Assembly: GCF_963924675.1 (NCBI RefSeq)
Contig: NC_089239.1
Location: 485,001-549,000, forward strand
Reading direction: 5' to 3'
From: Phocoena phocoena
Lineage: Eukaryota > Chordata > Mammalia > Artiodactyla > Phocoenidae
DNA length: 64,000 nt
In this document: positions 12,207 through 21,500 of the stretch, in pieces
How the letters are laid out: each line of letters begins with the position of its first letter
Position numbering within the stretch: the stretch's first letter is position 1
Position numbers and translations under genes: made by a program
Notes under the pieces: generated by a model
The model's database searches: none
Told to the model about the DNA's origin: nothing
What the model saw: only the letters and a program-made list of their open reading frames with translations

Positions 12207-12540
12207 GTGATTGCCTGGTGTGTATGTGTCTGTTTTCCAGGTCACGCGCAGTGTGTCGTTGCGGTGCCCCCGCCCCGGTCTCCCCCCTCCATGGAAAATA
12301 AAAAGAAAGAATTGCCCGAGAACGACCAAAGTGCGGCTAAGAAACCCAAAATGATGACACTGGGAGTCCACTTGGATGGGGTTAGGAGACGCCTGAGCAT
12401 GCCTAGGACAACACTGCCACCGTGTGAGAGACTAGGGCAAGGAGAGCTGAAGAATACAAAGAAGAAAAAGGAGGAGGGGGGCAGGGGGAAGGGGAGGGGG
12501 AGGGGAGGGGAGGGGGAGTGGGGGAGGACAGGATGAAGAT
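12207..12540 (+). other. Unrecognised IGS segment with a Lys-rich frame
   Basis: A 109-codon frame opens here; from about codon 29 it encodes a lysine-rich stretch (MENKKKELPEN, then AAKKPKMM) before running into a GGGGA purine tract at about 12470. A polypyrimidine stretch and CAG lie just upstream of the frame's basic part, as at a splice acceptor. It could be a fragment of a processed transcript or an accidental open frame in purine-rich DNA. I do not recognise the protein. Confidence 0.2.
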
Positions 12541-13148
12541 GATGTCTCCGGGCGATGACGTTGGTGAAAATGCTCCCATTCAGAAAGGCACTTCGGAGAG
12601 ATAGTTCAGGACCCAGAGAGCACAAAGGGTTATCGTGTTGGAGGCTGACCTTCCGTTAGGGGAATGACAAACAAACAAACAAACAAACAAACGAAAAATA
12701 GGACTGCTTATCCAGATATAGAAAAGATACCACGCCAAGAAGGCAAGCACTGTTGAAAACTGCTGTTCCTAGGCTTTTACAAAATGAATCAGATGCTTTC
12801 ATGTCGATGCTTTCCATGACAGTCCACTACATAAATCATAGTTTGGCTCTTTTTTATATTCTCTACCCTTTAAATGGTGAGTGAGTAAGGGAGTTTTTAA
12901 ATATTTTGATACGATTTTTGAATGTCATGGGACAACGGTATTTTTCCCCCGGGGATGAACAAGATTGCTTTTTCGAGCTTCAGCTTTCAGGGTCATTTTA
13001 AGGTCCTGAACTGCCCTGCCAAGTGAGCCCTGTGTGTCCGTGTGTCCCTTTAGAAGGGTTGGTGCTTGAGGACATCATGATATCATGTCTTTATCTCCCT
13101 TACCTATTGCACTCACGTTGACTGTCCACTCTTTGTCTCACTTCTATC

Positions 13149-13515
13149 TCTCTCTGTGTGTGTGTGTATGTGTGTGTGTGTCTGTCTCTTTCTCGTTTTT
13201 TTTTCTTCAAGGCAATCCACCTTTCTCCTCCTCTTCCTCCTCCTCCTTCTTCACCTTTCTCTCTCTCTCCCTCCTCCTCCCTCTCTCTTTCTTTCTTTCT
13301 CTGTCTCTCTCTCTCTCTGTCTTTTTGTCTTTCTTTCTCTCTCTCCCTCTCTTTCTTTCTCTCTCTTTCTCTTTCTCTCTCTCTCTTTCTTTCTGTCTGT
13401 CTGTCTCTCCCTCCCTCTCCCTCTCCCTCTCCCTCTCCCACTCCCTCTCCCACTCCCACTCCCACTCTCTCTCTCACTCTCACTCTCACTCTCTCTCTCT
13501 CTCTCTCTATCTCAT
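13149..13515 (+). repeat. (GT)n then (CT)n/(CCCTCT)n pyrimidine tract
   Basis: A short GT run, then about 300 bp of CT-rich sequence with TTTC, CCCTCT and CACT subtypes in succession. Confidence 0.95.
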
Positions 13516-13629
13516 AGATATAGATGTACGGACCCGGACCCCGAGAGTGCTAACAAACAGTGTGTCTGTACCTATCTCTACATACGTATAGGTGTTTGTA
13601 CAGATACACATGTACGTGTCTTCTTTACC

Positions 13630-13745
13630 CCCTCCGTGGGCACTTACTGGAGTTGCTGGGTCACATGTTAGTTTTCTGTGCAGTGCTTTGTGGGACTTCC
13701 GTACTGTTTTCCCTACTGCTGTCTTTTGTCAGAGAGCCATTCTGT
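13630..13745 (-). mobile_element. Decayed LINE-1 fragment, antisense
   Basis: The motifs GTTGCTGGGTCACATG, TTAGTTTTCTG and CCGTACTGTTTTCCC in this order and spacing match the reverse complement of the LINE-1 ORF2 C-terminal region (compare 46368-46440 in this window). Diverged and short. Confidence 0.5.
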
Positions 13746-14032
13746 CACCCACCAGGTGACATGTCTGAGCCCTCTGGCATGCCATGGTGGTGGTGGTCTC
13801 TCTCTCAGCTTGAAAAAATACGTGTTTGATCAGGAGCCACTTTCTCTGCTTTTACGAACTTGCTGTCACAACTCCAGATCCTGGGCCTGTCCAAATGCCT
13901 TTGTCAAGAGAAATGCGTGCGCTTTTTTTGTTCCCCTGTTTATCTTTGTAACTCAGAAAAGTTTTGTGTTTTATTTGTGTTTGTTGTTGTGTTTCTTTTT
14001 CGTTTTCTGTTTTTTTACTAAAACGGTTGTTT

Positions 14033-14172
14033 TTTCTTTCTTTCTTTCTTTCTTTCTTTTTCTTTCTTTCTATCTTTCTTTCTTTCTTTCTTTTTCTTCC
14101 TTCCTTTCTTTCTTTTTGTCTATCTTTCTTTTCTTTTCTTTTCTTTTCTTTTCTTTTCTTCTCTTTTTTTCC
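14033..14172 (+). repeat. (TTTC)n/(TTTTC)n pyrimidine tract
   Basis: Tetranucleotide TTTC with interruptions, then a run of pure TTTTC pentanucleotides. Confidence 0.95.
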
Positions 14173-14494
14173 CCCTAACAAAAATGTTCTGTCCGGGCCT
14201 CCAGTCCACTTTCCTCACTAGGTTGCTTGTTTTCTGGAGGCTGAGTTGTGTCAGGCCTTGGTCTGTTTTGGATAGGCTCCCCTCACGGGATGTGCTTGGG
14301 CTTGTCCTAGGCCTTTATATGTCCACGTATAGCTATTCCACAAGCACATGTAATACACGTATGTATACTATACGTACACGCTTTTTCCTTTGTTTTGAAG
14401 GCCAGAGTAGTTGTATGGCTTGACTTCTTCGCTGGTATGGTTTGTTGTGGTCTTGGTGGGGCTACAGTTCGTTGTCAATACTTACCGCACTCCA

Positions 14495-14537
14495 CATGCA
14501 CACGCACACGCACACACACACGCACACGCACACGCTC
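14495..14537 (+). repeat. (CACACG)n tract
   Basis: CA repeat with regular CG substitutions. Confidence 0.85.
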
Positions 14538-15607
14538 GCACTCGAGGTGTTGCATTGGGTAGATGTGCCCAAACTCAGTTTCTTTAGTGGATGGCTATGG
14601 ACTCCACCCTCGCCCCCTCTGCCCCCCCACACGCCCGCATTCCCCCAACCCCCGATTCCCCATCCCCCATCCCTCACCCCCACCCCCGCCCGTGGACTGT
14701 GGTCAGTCCATTTTGAAATCCATGTTTTCTCGTGACCCCAGGTGCATTTTCCCCACCCACGCACCCATGTGTTGTCTTTGGACTTTGTCACCGTCCAGGC
14801 AGAGATAGTTGTTTGTTTCCACTTGTATGGGGTCAGAGTGTATCCTTCCTTTCCTTTCTAGGTTCTGGGCTTTGCATGTCTGCTTCCGACAGACCTCCAC
14901 CGTTCGAGAGAGGATGAATTCCTGCGTTGTTCTCTGAGTGCTTGCCTGGTTTCGGTTTGCCAGTCCCCGCCTTCCCTCCCTCCCTCCTTCCCTCCATCCA
15001 GGCAGCCGGGGATCTTGCTCGTGACCCTCTGGGCACCCCGTGTCGGCCACCGCGGGCCCTGCCGGAGTCTCTGTGGGAGTTGCCCCCGCCGAGGAGTCGC
15101 GTGGGGAGCGCGTTTCCTTCGAGGCAGCCTCCCGGGGACGTCTTCCCAGTTCCCCCCCACCCCCGTCTGCTGCCAGGATCGCGCCGTGTCGTGCCGACCC
15201 GGGAGCTAGCTCAGAGATGGACGAGTCCGGGCCGCACCAGAGGCCCGCCGCCTCGCCCCAGCAGGCTGAGCTCGGGCCTTTGGGCGGCCCGGCGACGCTG
15301 CCGCGTCCTCGGTGGCCGGCCGGCGACAGGGACCCGGCCCGGGGACGTTGGAGCCGTTGTCGGGAGCCACCTGGCGGCCGCTTTTATATTGTCCCTTGTC
15401 TCTGGAGCTTCAGCGACCTTCGAGAGGGCTGTGACTCGGCCGCCGGGCCCGAGGCCGAGTTCCGGGAGCCAGGCGACGCTGGCGGTGACTGTCCCGGTGG
15501 CGCCCAGGCGTGGGCGCCTCCTGCTGTCGCTTGAGATTGGGCGTGCAGGCCTATGAGGGTGTGACCGTCGCCGCACTCTCGAGCCGTTCTGTGGGGCCGC
15601 CTGGCCT

Positions 15608-15617
15608 GGTCGACCAG
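15608..15617. promoter_or_regulatory. Candidate upstream Sal box (TTF-1 site)
   Basis: GGTCGACCAG, inside the palindrome CTGGTCGACCAG, matches the core recognised by the RNA polymerase I termination factor TTF-1. It lies about 840 bp upstream of the T0-like copy and about 1.0 kb upstream of the inferred start. In mouse a comparable upstream site serves the spacer promoter; no convincing second promoter is seen beside this one, so the role is inferred. Confidence 0.5.
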
Positions 15618-15653
15618 CATCCGGCCGCGGGGACCGACCCTGCCACCCGACCC

Positions 15654-15682
15654 TCCTTCCTTCCTTCCTTCCTTCCCTCCCT
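15654..15682 (+). repeat. (CTTC)n microsatellite
   Basis: Short CCTT tetranucleotide run in the GC-rich spacer region. Confidence 0.85.
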
Positions 15683-15904
15683 CCTCCCACCCCCCCACCC
15701 CGCCCAGTCACCACAGCGCCCTGCTCCGGAGGTGGGGACCAGCCCATGCCCATGCATTTAGGCCGGTGGAGGGCGCGACGGGCTCGTTGGTGGGCACGTG
15801 TGGGTCTGGGTGGTTGGATTCTTTCTGACCGATGCTTTTCTGAGTCGGACTCTGGAGGTGGGTACCAGGCTGGGCCGCATGGGGTGACCCGGAGAGAGAA
15901 GCAC

Positions 15905-16405
15905 AGGCCCGAGTGCAGTCCCTCGTGGGCTAGGGTCGCCTGGGAGGTGCCTCCATGCGAAAATGTTTCCAAGTCCCCCTGGGTCCGGGGACGTGGACAG
16001 ACCGGGACCTGCTCACGCGGATGGCCGGGGAGGGCGCACCCGGCCCTTTAGCGGGCCCACGTCAGTCCCGGTCGGTGGCCGCGACTTTTTCTCACCCTCC
16101 CCCGCCCCCTCCTCCATCGCGAGTCCCGGCCAGGGTGGGGGTGGCGGTGGGGACCGGCCCGAGCCATACTGGGTGGCCTGGATAGGGCGGCCTGGGCCCG
16201 GGCGCGGTCCCTCATGGGCCCCGCTCGTCAGAGGCGGCAGAGTGGGATATTTCCTTTTCTTTAACCAAGTCTTCGCCTGGGGACTTGGAGGGACCACGGT
16301 ACCTGCTCACACGGGTGATCCAGGGAGGGTGACCCCGGCCCGCTCGCTGCCTCTGCCACGTTTCCTCGCCCCTCTTTCCCCGCCCCTCCCCTTCCTTTCC
16401 CTCCC
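15905..16405 (+). repeat. ~288-bp direct repeat upstream of the promoter
   Basis: Two diverged copies: the motif GTCCCTCGTGGGC at about 15918 recurs as GTCCCTCATGGGC at about 16206, and CGGGACCTGCTCACGCGG at about 16003 recurs as CGGTACCTGCTCACACGG about 290 bp on, each followed by an AGGG and CCGGCCC block. Tandem repeats upstream of the Pol I promoter act as enhancers in other vertebrates. That function is inferred here. Confidence 0.6.
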
Positions 16406-16445
16406 CTCCCCTCCCGCCCCACCCCACTTTGCCGCCACGCTCCTC

Positions 16446-16456
16446 GGGTCGACCAG
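16446..16456 (+). promoter_or_regulatory. T0-type Sal box (TTF-1 site) upstream of the rDNA start
   Basis: GGGTCGACCAG sits at about -178 to -168 from the inferred start. Mammalian rDNA has a single promoter-proximal terminator, T0, near -170, bound by TTF-1, which positions nucleosomes and blocks read-through into the promoter. Both motif and distance match. Confidence 0.85.
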
Positions 16457-16660
16457 ATGGCCCCTGAGAGAGGTCCGGGGCTGGTGTGGATGGGGAACTG
16501 TTGGGGACAGGTGGCCAGGCCGAGGTCCCGGGGAGCCCCCCCCCGAGGTTCGTGGATGGGCCCCGCTGCCGGGCGCCGTGATTTTTTTCGCCTGAAATGG
16601 GCCTTTTCTGCCACCAGATAGGTGCTGACACAGTCTCCTCTGGCGTCTGTCGCTGAGGAT
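16457..16660 (+). promoter_or_regulatory. RNA polymerase I promoter of the 45S rDNA
   Basis: The start is placed at G16624 because TGCTGACACAGTCTCCTCTGG aligns with the human start region (GCTGACACGCTGTCCTCTGG) and the ATGGGCC upstream aligns with the human core. A core element (about -45 to +18) and an upstream control element (about -160 to -105) would bind SL1 and UBF; mammalian promoters conserve their spacing more than their bases, so exact UCE limits cannot be read from sequence alone. A T-run (TTTTTTT) at about 16582 replaces the human TATATCTTTCG-like stretch. It looks intact. Confidence 0.85.
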
Positions 16661-17097
16661 GCTGGGACTCTGGATGCATGCAGGGCGCTAGGCTTTGGAC
16701 CGTCGTCAGGCGCCCGAGCTGGCCCTTGCCACTTGAGCCGCCCACTTGGGCCTGCACGCCGGCTCTCGTGTGTGCGCCCCGCTGACCCGACCCACGATGC
16801 CTCCTCCGGTCTCTGGCTCACCCGAGGGCGGCGGGGTGAGGTGGCGCGTGGGTCTTCTACCCTGTGTGACTCCCCTTCCCCGCCGCGGGCACCCGGTGGT
16901 GGCTGAGACGACCCCACCCTGCAGGCTCCGTGCCACATGTCAGGTGTTCTCGCGGGGTCGTTGGCCACTGTTGCCTGTGAAAGAGGAGAGAGGGGTGGCT
17001 GGGTCCCGGCTGAGGTTGTAGCAGGCTCCTCTGGCGAGGGTCCTCGCCGTGCCCCTCCCCCCTCGGGGCCCTTGTGGCCCCTGGCTCTCTGGATTGA

Positions 17098-17190
17098 CTG
17101 ATCAATGTGGTGATGTTGCGCTCTCCTGGGCCGGGACATAAGTCGCGCCAGACGAGGGAAGGACGTTCTTGGCGAACGGGACCGCTCTTC
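17098..17190 (+). other. Conserved early-cleavage (A') region of the 5' ETS
   Basis: Contains ATCAATGTGGTGATGTTGCG, CTCTCCTGGGCCGGG, GGACGTTCTTGGCGAACGGG and ACCGCTCTTCTCG, closely matching the block around the primary processing site of human and rodent pre-rRNA (human near +414 to +422). This cleavage is the first U3-dependent step. Here the block lies at about +475 to +567. Confidence 0.85.
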
Positions 17191-18063
17191 TCGTTCTGTC
17201 CACGGGCCCCTCGCCTCCCTTGTCACGCCCTGCTGGCCTGCCGACAGGTGTGTGGGAGGCAGGGGTAGTGGTCTCTGGCCCTGACCTGTGGTCCCCTGCT
17301 TCCTCGCCTCACAGCGTGGGCAGGGCCGTGGTCCTCGGACACAGCAGACGCTCTCGCTTTGCCTCCTTGGCGTGTGCCTCGCGAGCGGTCCTCCTCGCGT
17401 CTGTGGGGGGCCGGCCCGCCGCTGTGCCACGTGCCCTCTGCCAGCGTGTGAGCGTGACTTGCTTGGTCCTCTGTGGTGCCCCTGGAGCGCTCCATGTCGT
17501 CCCTCAGGAGCCTGAGGCCGAGCGGTGGTGTCATTCCCTTTTCCCAGCGTGCTCTTTGGGGTCTCCTCCGTGGTGGTGTGTCCCCGTGAGTGGCTCTCTT
17601 GGGAGGGTTCGAGACGGTAAAAGGTGGGGGCTTGCCTCTGTTTCTCTCCCTCGGTGGGGAGACAGGTGCCTGCCACCTCGTCGCCGTCGTCCTCCCACGG
17701 TGTGCTGTGGGCGGATTGACTGTGGCCAGGCCAACGCCGTGTGTGCTGCCGCCCCCCACTTTTGAGTGTGTGTGTGCATGTGGGGGGGAGTCATACACGG
17801 GCATGGGTGCGATCGTGTTGGGCCAGGGCCTGCGAGAACGGGTGGTCTCTGTCGCGCTTCTCGGGCATGCTCCCCCCTTCTGGAGCCCGATGGACGAGCC
17901 TGGGGATGGCAGCAGTTGTGCCCCCAAGGCTGTGGCTGCGAACGCTCCCGTGGGCCGTGTGCTTACCCATACCGCAGACCCCCCCACCCCCCCATGGCCA
18001 GTCGTGGACTTGGCGGCTGGTGGAGTGCCTCCGTGGGCCCGAAGGGCAGAGACAATGGGTGGG

Positions 18064-18155
18064 GGATGACGCACCCTCGGTGAGAAAGCCTTCTCTAGCG
18101 ATCCGAGAGGGAGCCTTGGGGTACCGTACCCCCCAGCCGCTGCCCCTCCCAAGCG
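18064..18155 (+). other. Conserved A0-region block of the 5' ETS
   Basis: CACCCTCGGTGAGAAAGCC, TTCTCTAGCGATCCGAGAGG and CTTGGGGTACCGTACCCCCC follow each other with the human order and spacing. In human this segment is near +1640, around the A0 cleavage site. It can fold into GC-rich hairpins. Confidence 0.8.
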
Positions 18156-18515
18156 TGCAGTGGCCGCGTTGCCTACTGCCGGAGCATGTGGGCAGCAGAG
18201 ACCCTCACCCTCGTGGGAGGGCCTGCGCCGGCCACGCAGTGGGGGCCGTGCGCCGCTCTTTGCCTACCGCGGCCCGCGCCTCCCCCCTCTGAGTCAGGGG
18301 AGGGTCCCGCCAGGACGGCGTCTGGTGCGGGTCTGCGCGTGTGCGTGTGGTGACCCGCGGTGGCGAGCCCGAAGTGGGGGTTGGGGACGCACGGACGTCC
18401 TGACTGCCCAGTCCCGCAGCCGCGAGGGGCCCTTCGTGCCTGCCCTCGTTGTGAGTCGTGGTCGGGGGCGGTGTGTGGGCACGGTGTGGGTCGCCTCGCT
18501 TGGGAGCGTTTCTGG

Positions 18516-18525
18516 GACTCGTCCT
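18516..18525. other. Junction between rDNA and 592-bp satellite
   Basis: Left of about 18520 the sequence is ETS-like (TGGGAGCGTTTCTGGGACTC). From 18521 it is subrepeat 11 to 1 of the satellite (GTCCTTGCACCACTGGG, compare 19706). The shared GTCC/CTCGTCC letters leave a few bases of uncertainty, consistent with a microhomology join. Confidence 0.85.
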
Positions 18526-21500
18526 TGCACCACTGGGTACACATCAGAAATTGTAGGGAGCCCAGCAGTTAGGGCCTGATGCCAGGGGTCCCTCATCACC
18601 GAGGGGATGAGAATCCCAGCAGCATCCAACTGAAACCTGAGGGCGCACGTTGCAAAGGGGACATGTGCTAACCAGGCAGGAGTGAGCTCACAGCAGAGGG
18701 TACACCTCACAGGAACTTGAGGAATCCAGCTAGGATCAGACTTTCACCAGAGGGCCCACATTACCAAGATGATGGGAACCAAGCAGGAGTGTCCTCACAT
18801 CAGTGGGACCACATCATCGAAAGTTGAAGTACCCAGCACATGTGTCCTCAAACCAGAGGACCCACGTCATCAAGGGGCTGGGATTGAGCCAGGAAGTAGT
18901 AGCTTCACAACAGAAGGCCAAAAGAACAAAAAAGGTGAGGAATCCAACAGTTGGAACCGCCCAGCACGTGGCCCAGTGCACCGAAACTATGGGATCCAGG
19001 CTGTAGTGAACTCACACCAGAGAGCCCACATCCTGAAACTCTGAGGAACCCAACTGTTTGGTCATCAGAGCAGAAGGCCCACACCCCAAAGGGGAAGCAA
19101 ACCTGACAGGGGTGTCCTAGCACACCTGGGCACATATCAGAAAATGTTTGGGGGCCAGCAGTCAGGGTCTGACGCCAGAGGGTCCTCATCACTAAGAGGA
19201 GGAGGCTCCCAGAAGGCTCCAAATGTCATCAGGTGGCCCACATTGCCCAAGCGACGTGTGCCAGCCAGGAAAGTGTGACCTCACAGCAGAGGTCCCACCT
19301 CACAGAAGGTTGAGGAGCCCAGCCAGGAGCAGACTCTCACCAGAGGGCCCACAACACCAAGGGAATGGGAACCAGGAAGAAGTAGCCTCACACCAGTTGG
19401 GCCACATCATCGAAAGGTGAGGAACCCAGCACATGTGGCCTCAAACCAGAGAACCCACATCACCAATTGGCTGGGAATGAGGCATGCAGTAATAGCCTCA
19501 CAAAAGAGGGCCCATAGAATAAAAATTTGAGGAAACCAGCAGTTGGAACCTCTGAGCAGGTGGCCCAGAACAGCGAGGCTATGGGATCCAGGCCGGAGTG
19601 AAGTCACACCAGAGTGCCTACATCATGAAACTGTAAGCAACCCAGCCGTTGGGACTCCAGAACAGAAGGCCCACATTCCCATTGGGATGGGAACCTTGCA
19701 GGAGTGTCCTTGCACCACTGGGCGCACATCAGAAAATGTCGGAATCTCAGGAGTTAGGGCCTGACAGCAGAGGACCTTCATAACCGAGGGGACGAGGCCC
19801 CCAGCAGGATCCACCTGCCACTAGAGGGCCCGCGTTGCCAAGGGGATGTGTGCCAGCCAGGCAGGAGTGACCTCACAGGAGATGGCCCACCTCACACAAG
19901 GGTGACGAACCCAGCCAGCATCAGAATCTCACCAGAGGGCCCAAAACACCAAGGGGATGGGAACCAGACAGGAAGTTCCTCACACCAATGTGGTCACATC
20001 ATCGAAAGTTGAGGAACCCTGCATATGTGGCCTCAATCCAGAGGACACACATCACCAAGGGGCTGAGAGTGAGGCAGGCAGGAGTAGACTCACAACAGAG
20101 GGCCCATAGAATTAAAATGGTGAGAAATCCAGTAGTTGCATTCTCCCCGCATGCAGCCCAGAGCACCTAGGCTATGGGATCAAGGCCGGAGTGAACTCAC
20201 ACCAGAGGGCCCACATCATGAAGCTGTGAGCAAGCCAGCCGTTGGGACTTCAGAGCATAAGTCCCACATCCCCATGGGGATGGCAACTTGGCAGGAGTGT
20301 CTTCACACCAGTGGGCGCACATCAGAAATTTTGGTGAGCCCAGAGCCTCTAGGGCCTGATGCAAGAGGGCCCTCATCACCAAAGGGAGAGACTCCCAGCT
20401 GGATCCAAGTGCCACTAGAGGGCCCACGTTGCCTAGGAGCCATGTGCCAGCCAGGCATTTGTGACCTCACAGCAGAGGGCTCACCTCACAGAAGGGTGAG
20501 GAACACAGCCAGGATCAGACTCTCACCAGAGTTCCCACATAACCAAGGGAATGTGTATCAGGCAGGAGTGTCTTCACAACAGAGGGGCCACATCAACGAA
20601 AGGTGAGCAACCCAGCACATGTGACCTCAAACCAGAGGAACCACATCACCAAAGAGCTGGGAGAGAGTCAAGCAGAAGTAGCCTCACAATAGAGAGCCGA
20701 TAGAATTAAAAGTGTGAGGAATTCAGCAGCTGGATCTTCCCATCAGGTGGCCCAGAGCACTGAGGCTATTGAATCAATGCCGAAGTGAACTCACAGCAGA
20801 GGGTCCACATCATGAAACTGTGAGCAAGCCAGCCGTTGGGACCTCAGAGCAGAAGGCCCACATCCCCATGGTGATGGGATCCTTGCAGGAGTATCCTCGC
20901 ACCACTGGGTGCACATCAGAAAATGTGGGGAGCCCAGAAGTAAGGCCCTGAAACAAGAGGGCCCTCATCACTGAGGGGGAGGAGGCTCCCAGTAGAGTCC
21001 AACTGCCACGAGAGGGCCCACGTTGCGAAGGTGACGTGAGACAACCAGGCATGAATGTCCTCACAGCAGAGGGTCCACCTGACAGTAGGGTGAGGAAACC
21101 AGCCAGGATCAGACTCTCACCAGAGGGCCCACATCATGAAACTGTGAGAAAGCCAGCCTTTGGGACCTCATAGCAGAAGACCCACATCCCCATGGGGATG
21201 GCAACCTGGCAGGAGTGTCCTCGCACCAGTGGGCGCACATCAGAACTTGTAGGGAGCCCAGCAGTTTGGGCCTGACACCAGAGGACCCACATCACCGAGG
21301 GGATGAGAATCCCAGTAGGATCCAACTGACACCAGAGGGCCCACGTGGCCAAGGGGACGTGTGCCAACCAGGCAGGAGTGACCTCACAGCAGAGGGTCCA
21401 CCTCACAGAAGCTTGAGGAACACAGCTAGGCTCAGACTTTCACCAGAGGCCCACATCACCAAGAGGAGGGGAACCATGCAGGAGTGTCCTCACATCAGTG

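Larger units (their letters stand above)
1..16623 (+). other. rDNA intergenic spacer (IGS), 3' part
   Basis: Non-coding spacer leading up to an RNA polymerase I promoter. It is identified by position, because it runs without a break into a recognisable rDNA promoter and 5' ETS at 16624, and by composition: as in other mammals it is a succession of CT, GA, CA, GT, GAG and TTTC microsatellites separated by short non-repetitive stretches of moderate GC. GC content rises sharply from about 14.9 kb. No 28S end or 3' terminator cluster is seen at the left edge, so the spacer extends beyond the window. Open frames here are simple-repeat translations or lack any recognisable domain. Stretches between the listed microsatellites (for example 215-1430, 2740-4160, 7300-8360, 9830-10900, 12600-13140 and 14180-15600) show nothing I recognise. 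Confidence 0.85.
16624..18520 (+). rRNA. 45S pre-rRNA 5' external transcribed spacer, truncated
   Basis: First ~1.9 kb of the pre-rRNA leader, normally ~3.6 kb in human before 18S. Blocks collinear with the human 5' ETS: the start region; CCCTGCAGGCTCCGTGCCACA (16916) with TCAGGTGTTCTCG after it; the early-cleavage region (17098-17190); TGGAGCGCTCC and GTCCCTCAGG (17483-17510); AGGCCGAGCGGTGGTGT (17514); the A0-region block (18064-18155); GGCCCGCGCCTCCCC (18270). Sequence then resembles human through GAGTCGTGG and TGGGAGCGTTTC and stops at about 18520, where satellite begins. There is no 18S, so this unit cannot make rRNA. Frames on either strand here are not genes. Confidence 0.9.

Noticed and set aside
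1..16623. Presence of 18S, 5.8S or 28S genes
   Set aside because: No recognisable conserved rRNA core sequence anywhere in the window; only spacer, promoter and partial ETS.
16261..17676. 471-codon minus-strand frame and other long frames in the promoter/ETS region (17223-18152, 15211-15972)
   Set aside because: They lie antisense to a recognisable rDNA promoter and ETS, are Arg/Pro/Gly-rich as expected from GC-rich non-coding DNA, and contain no domain.
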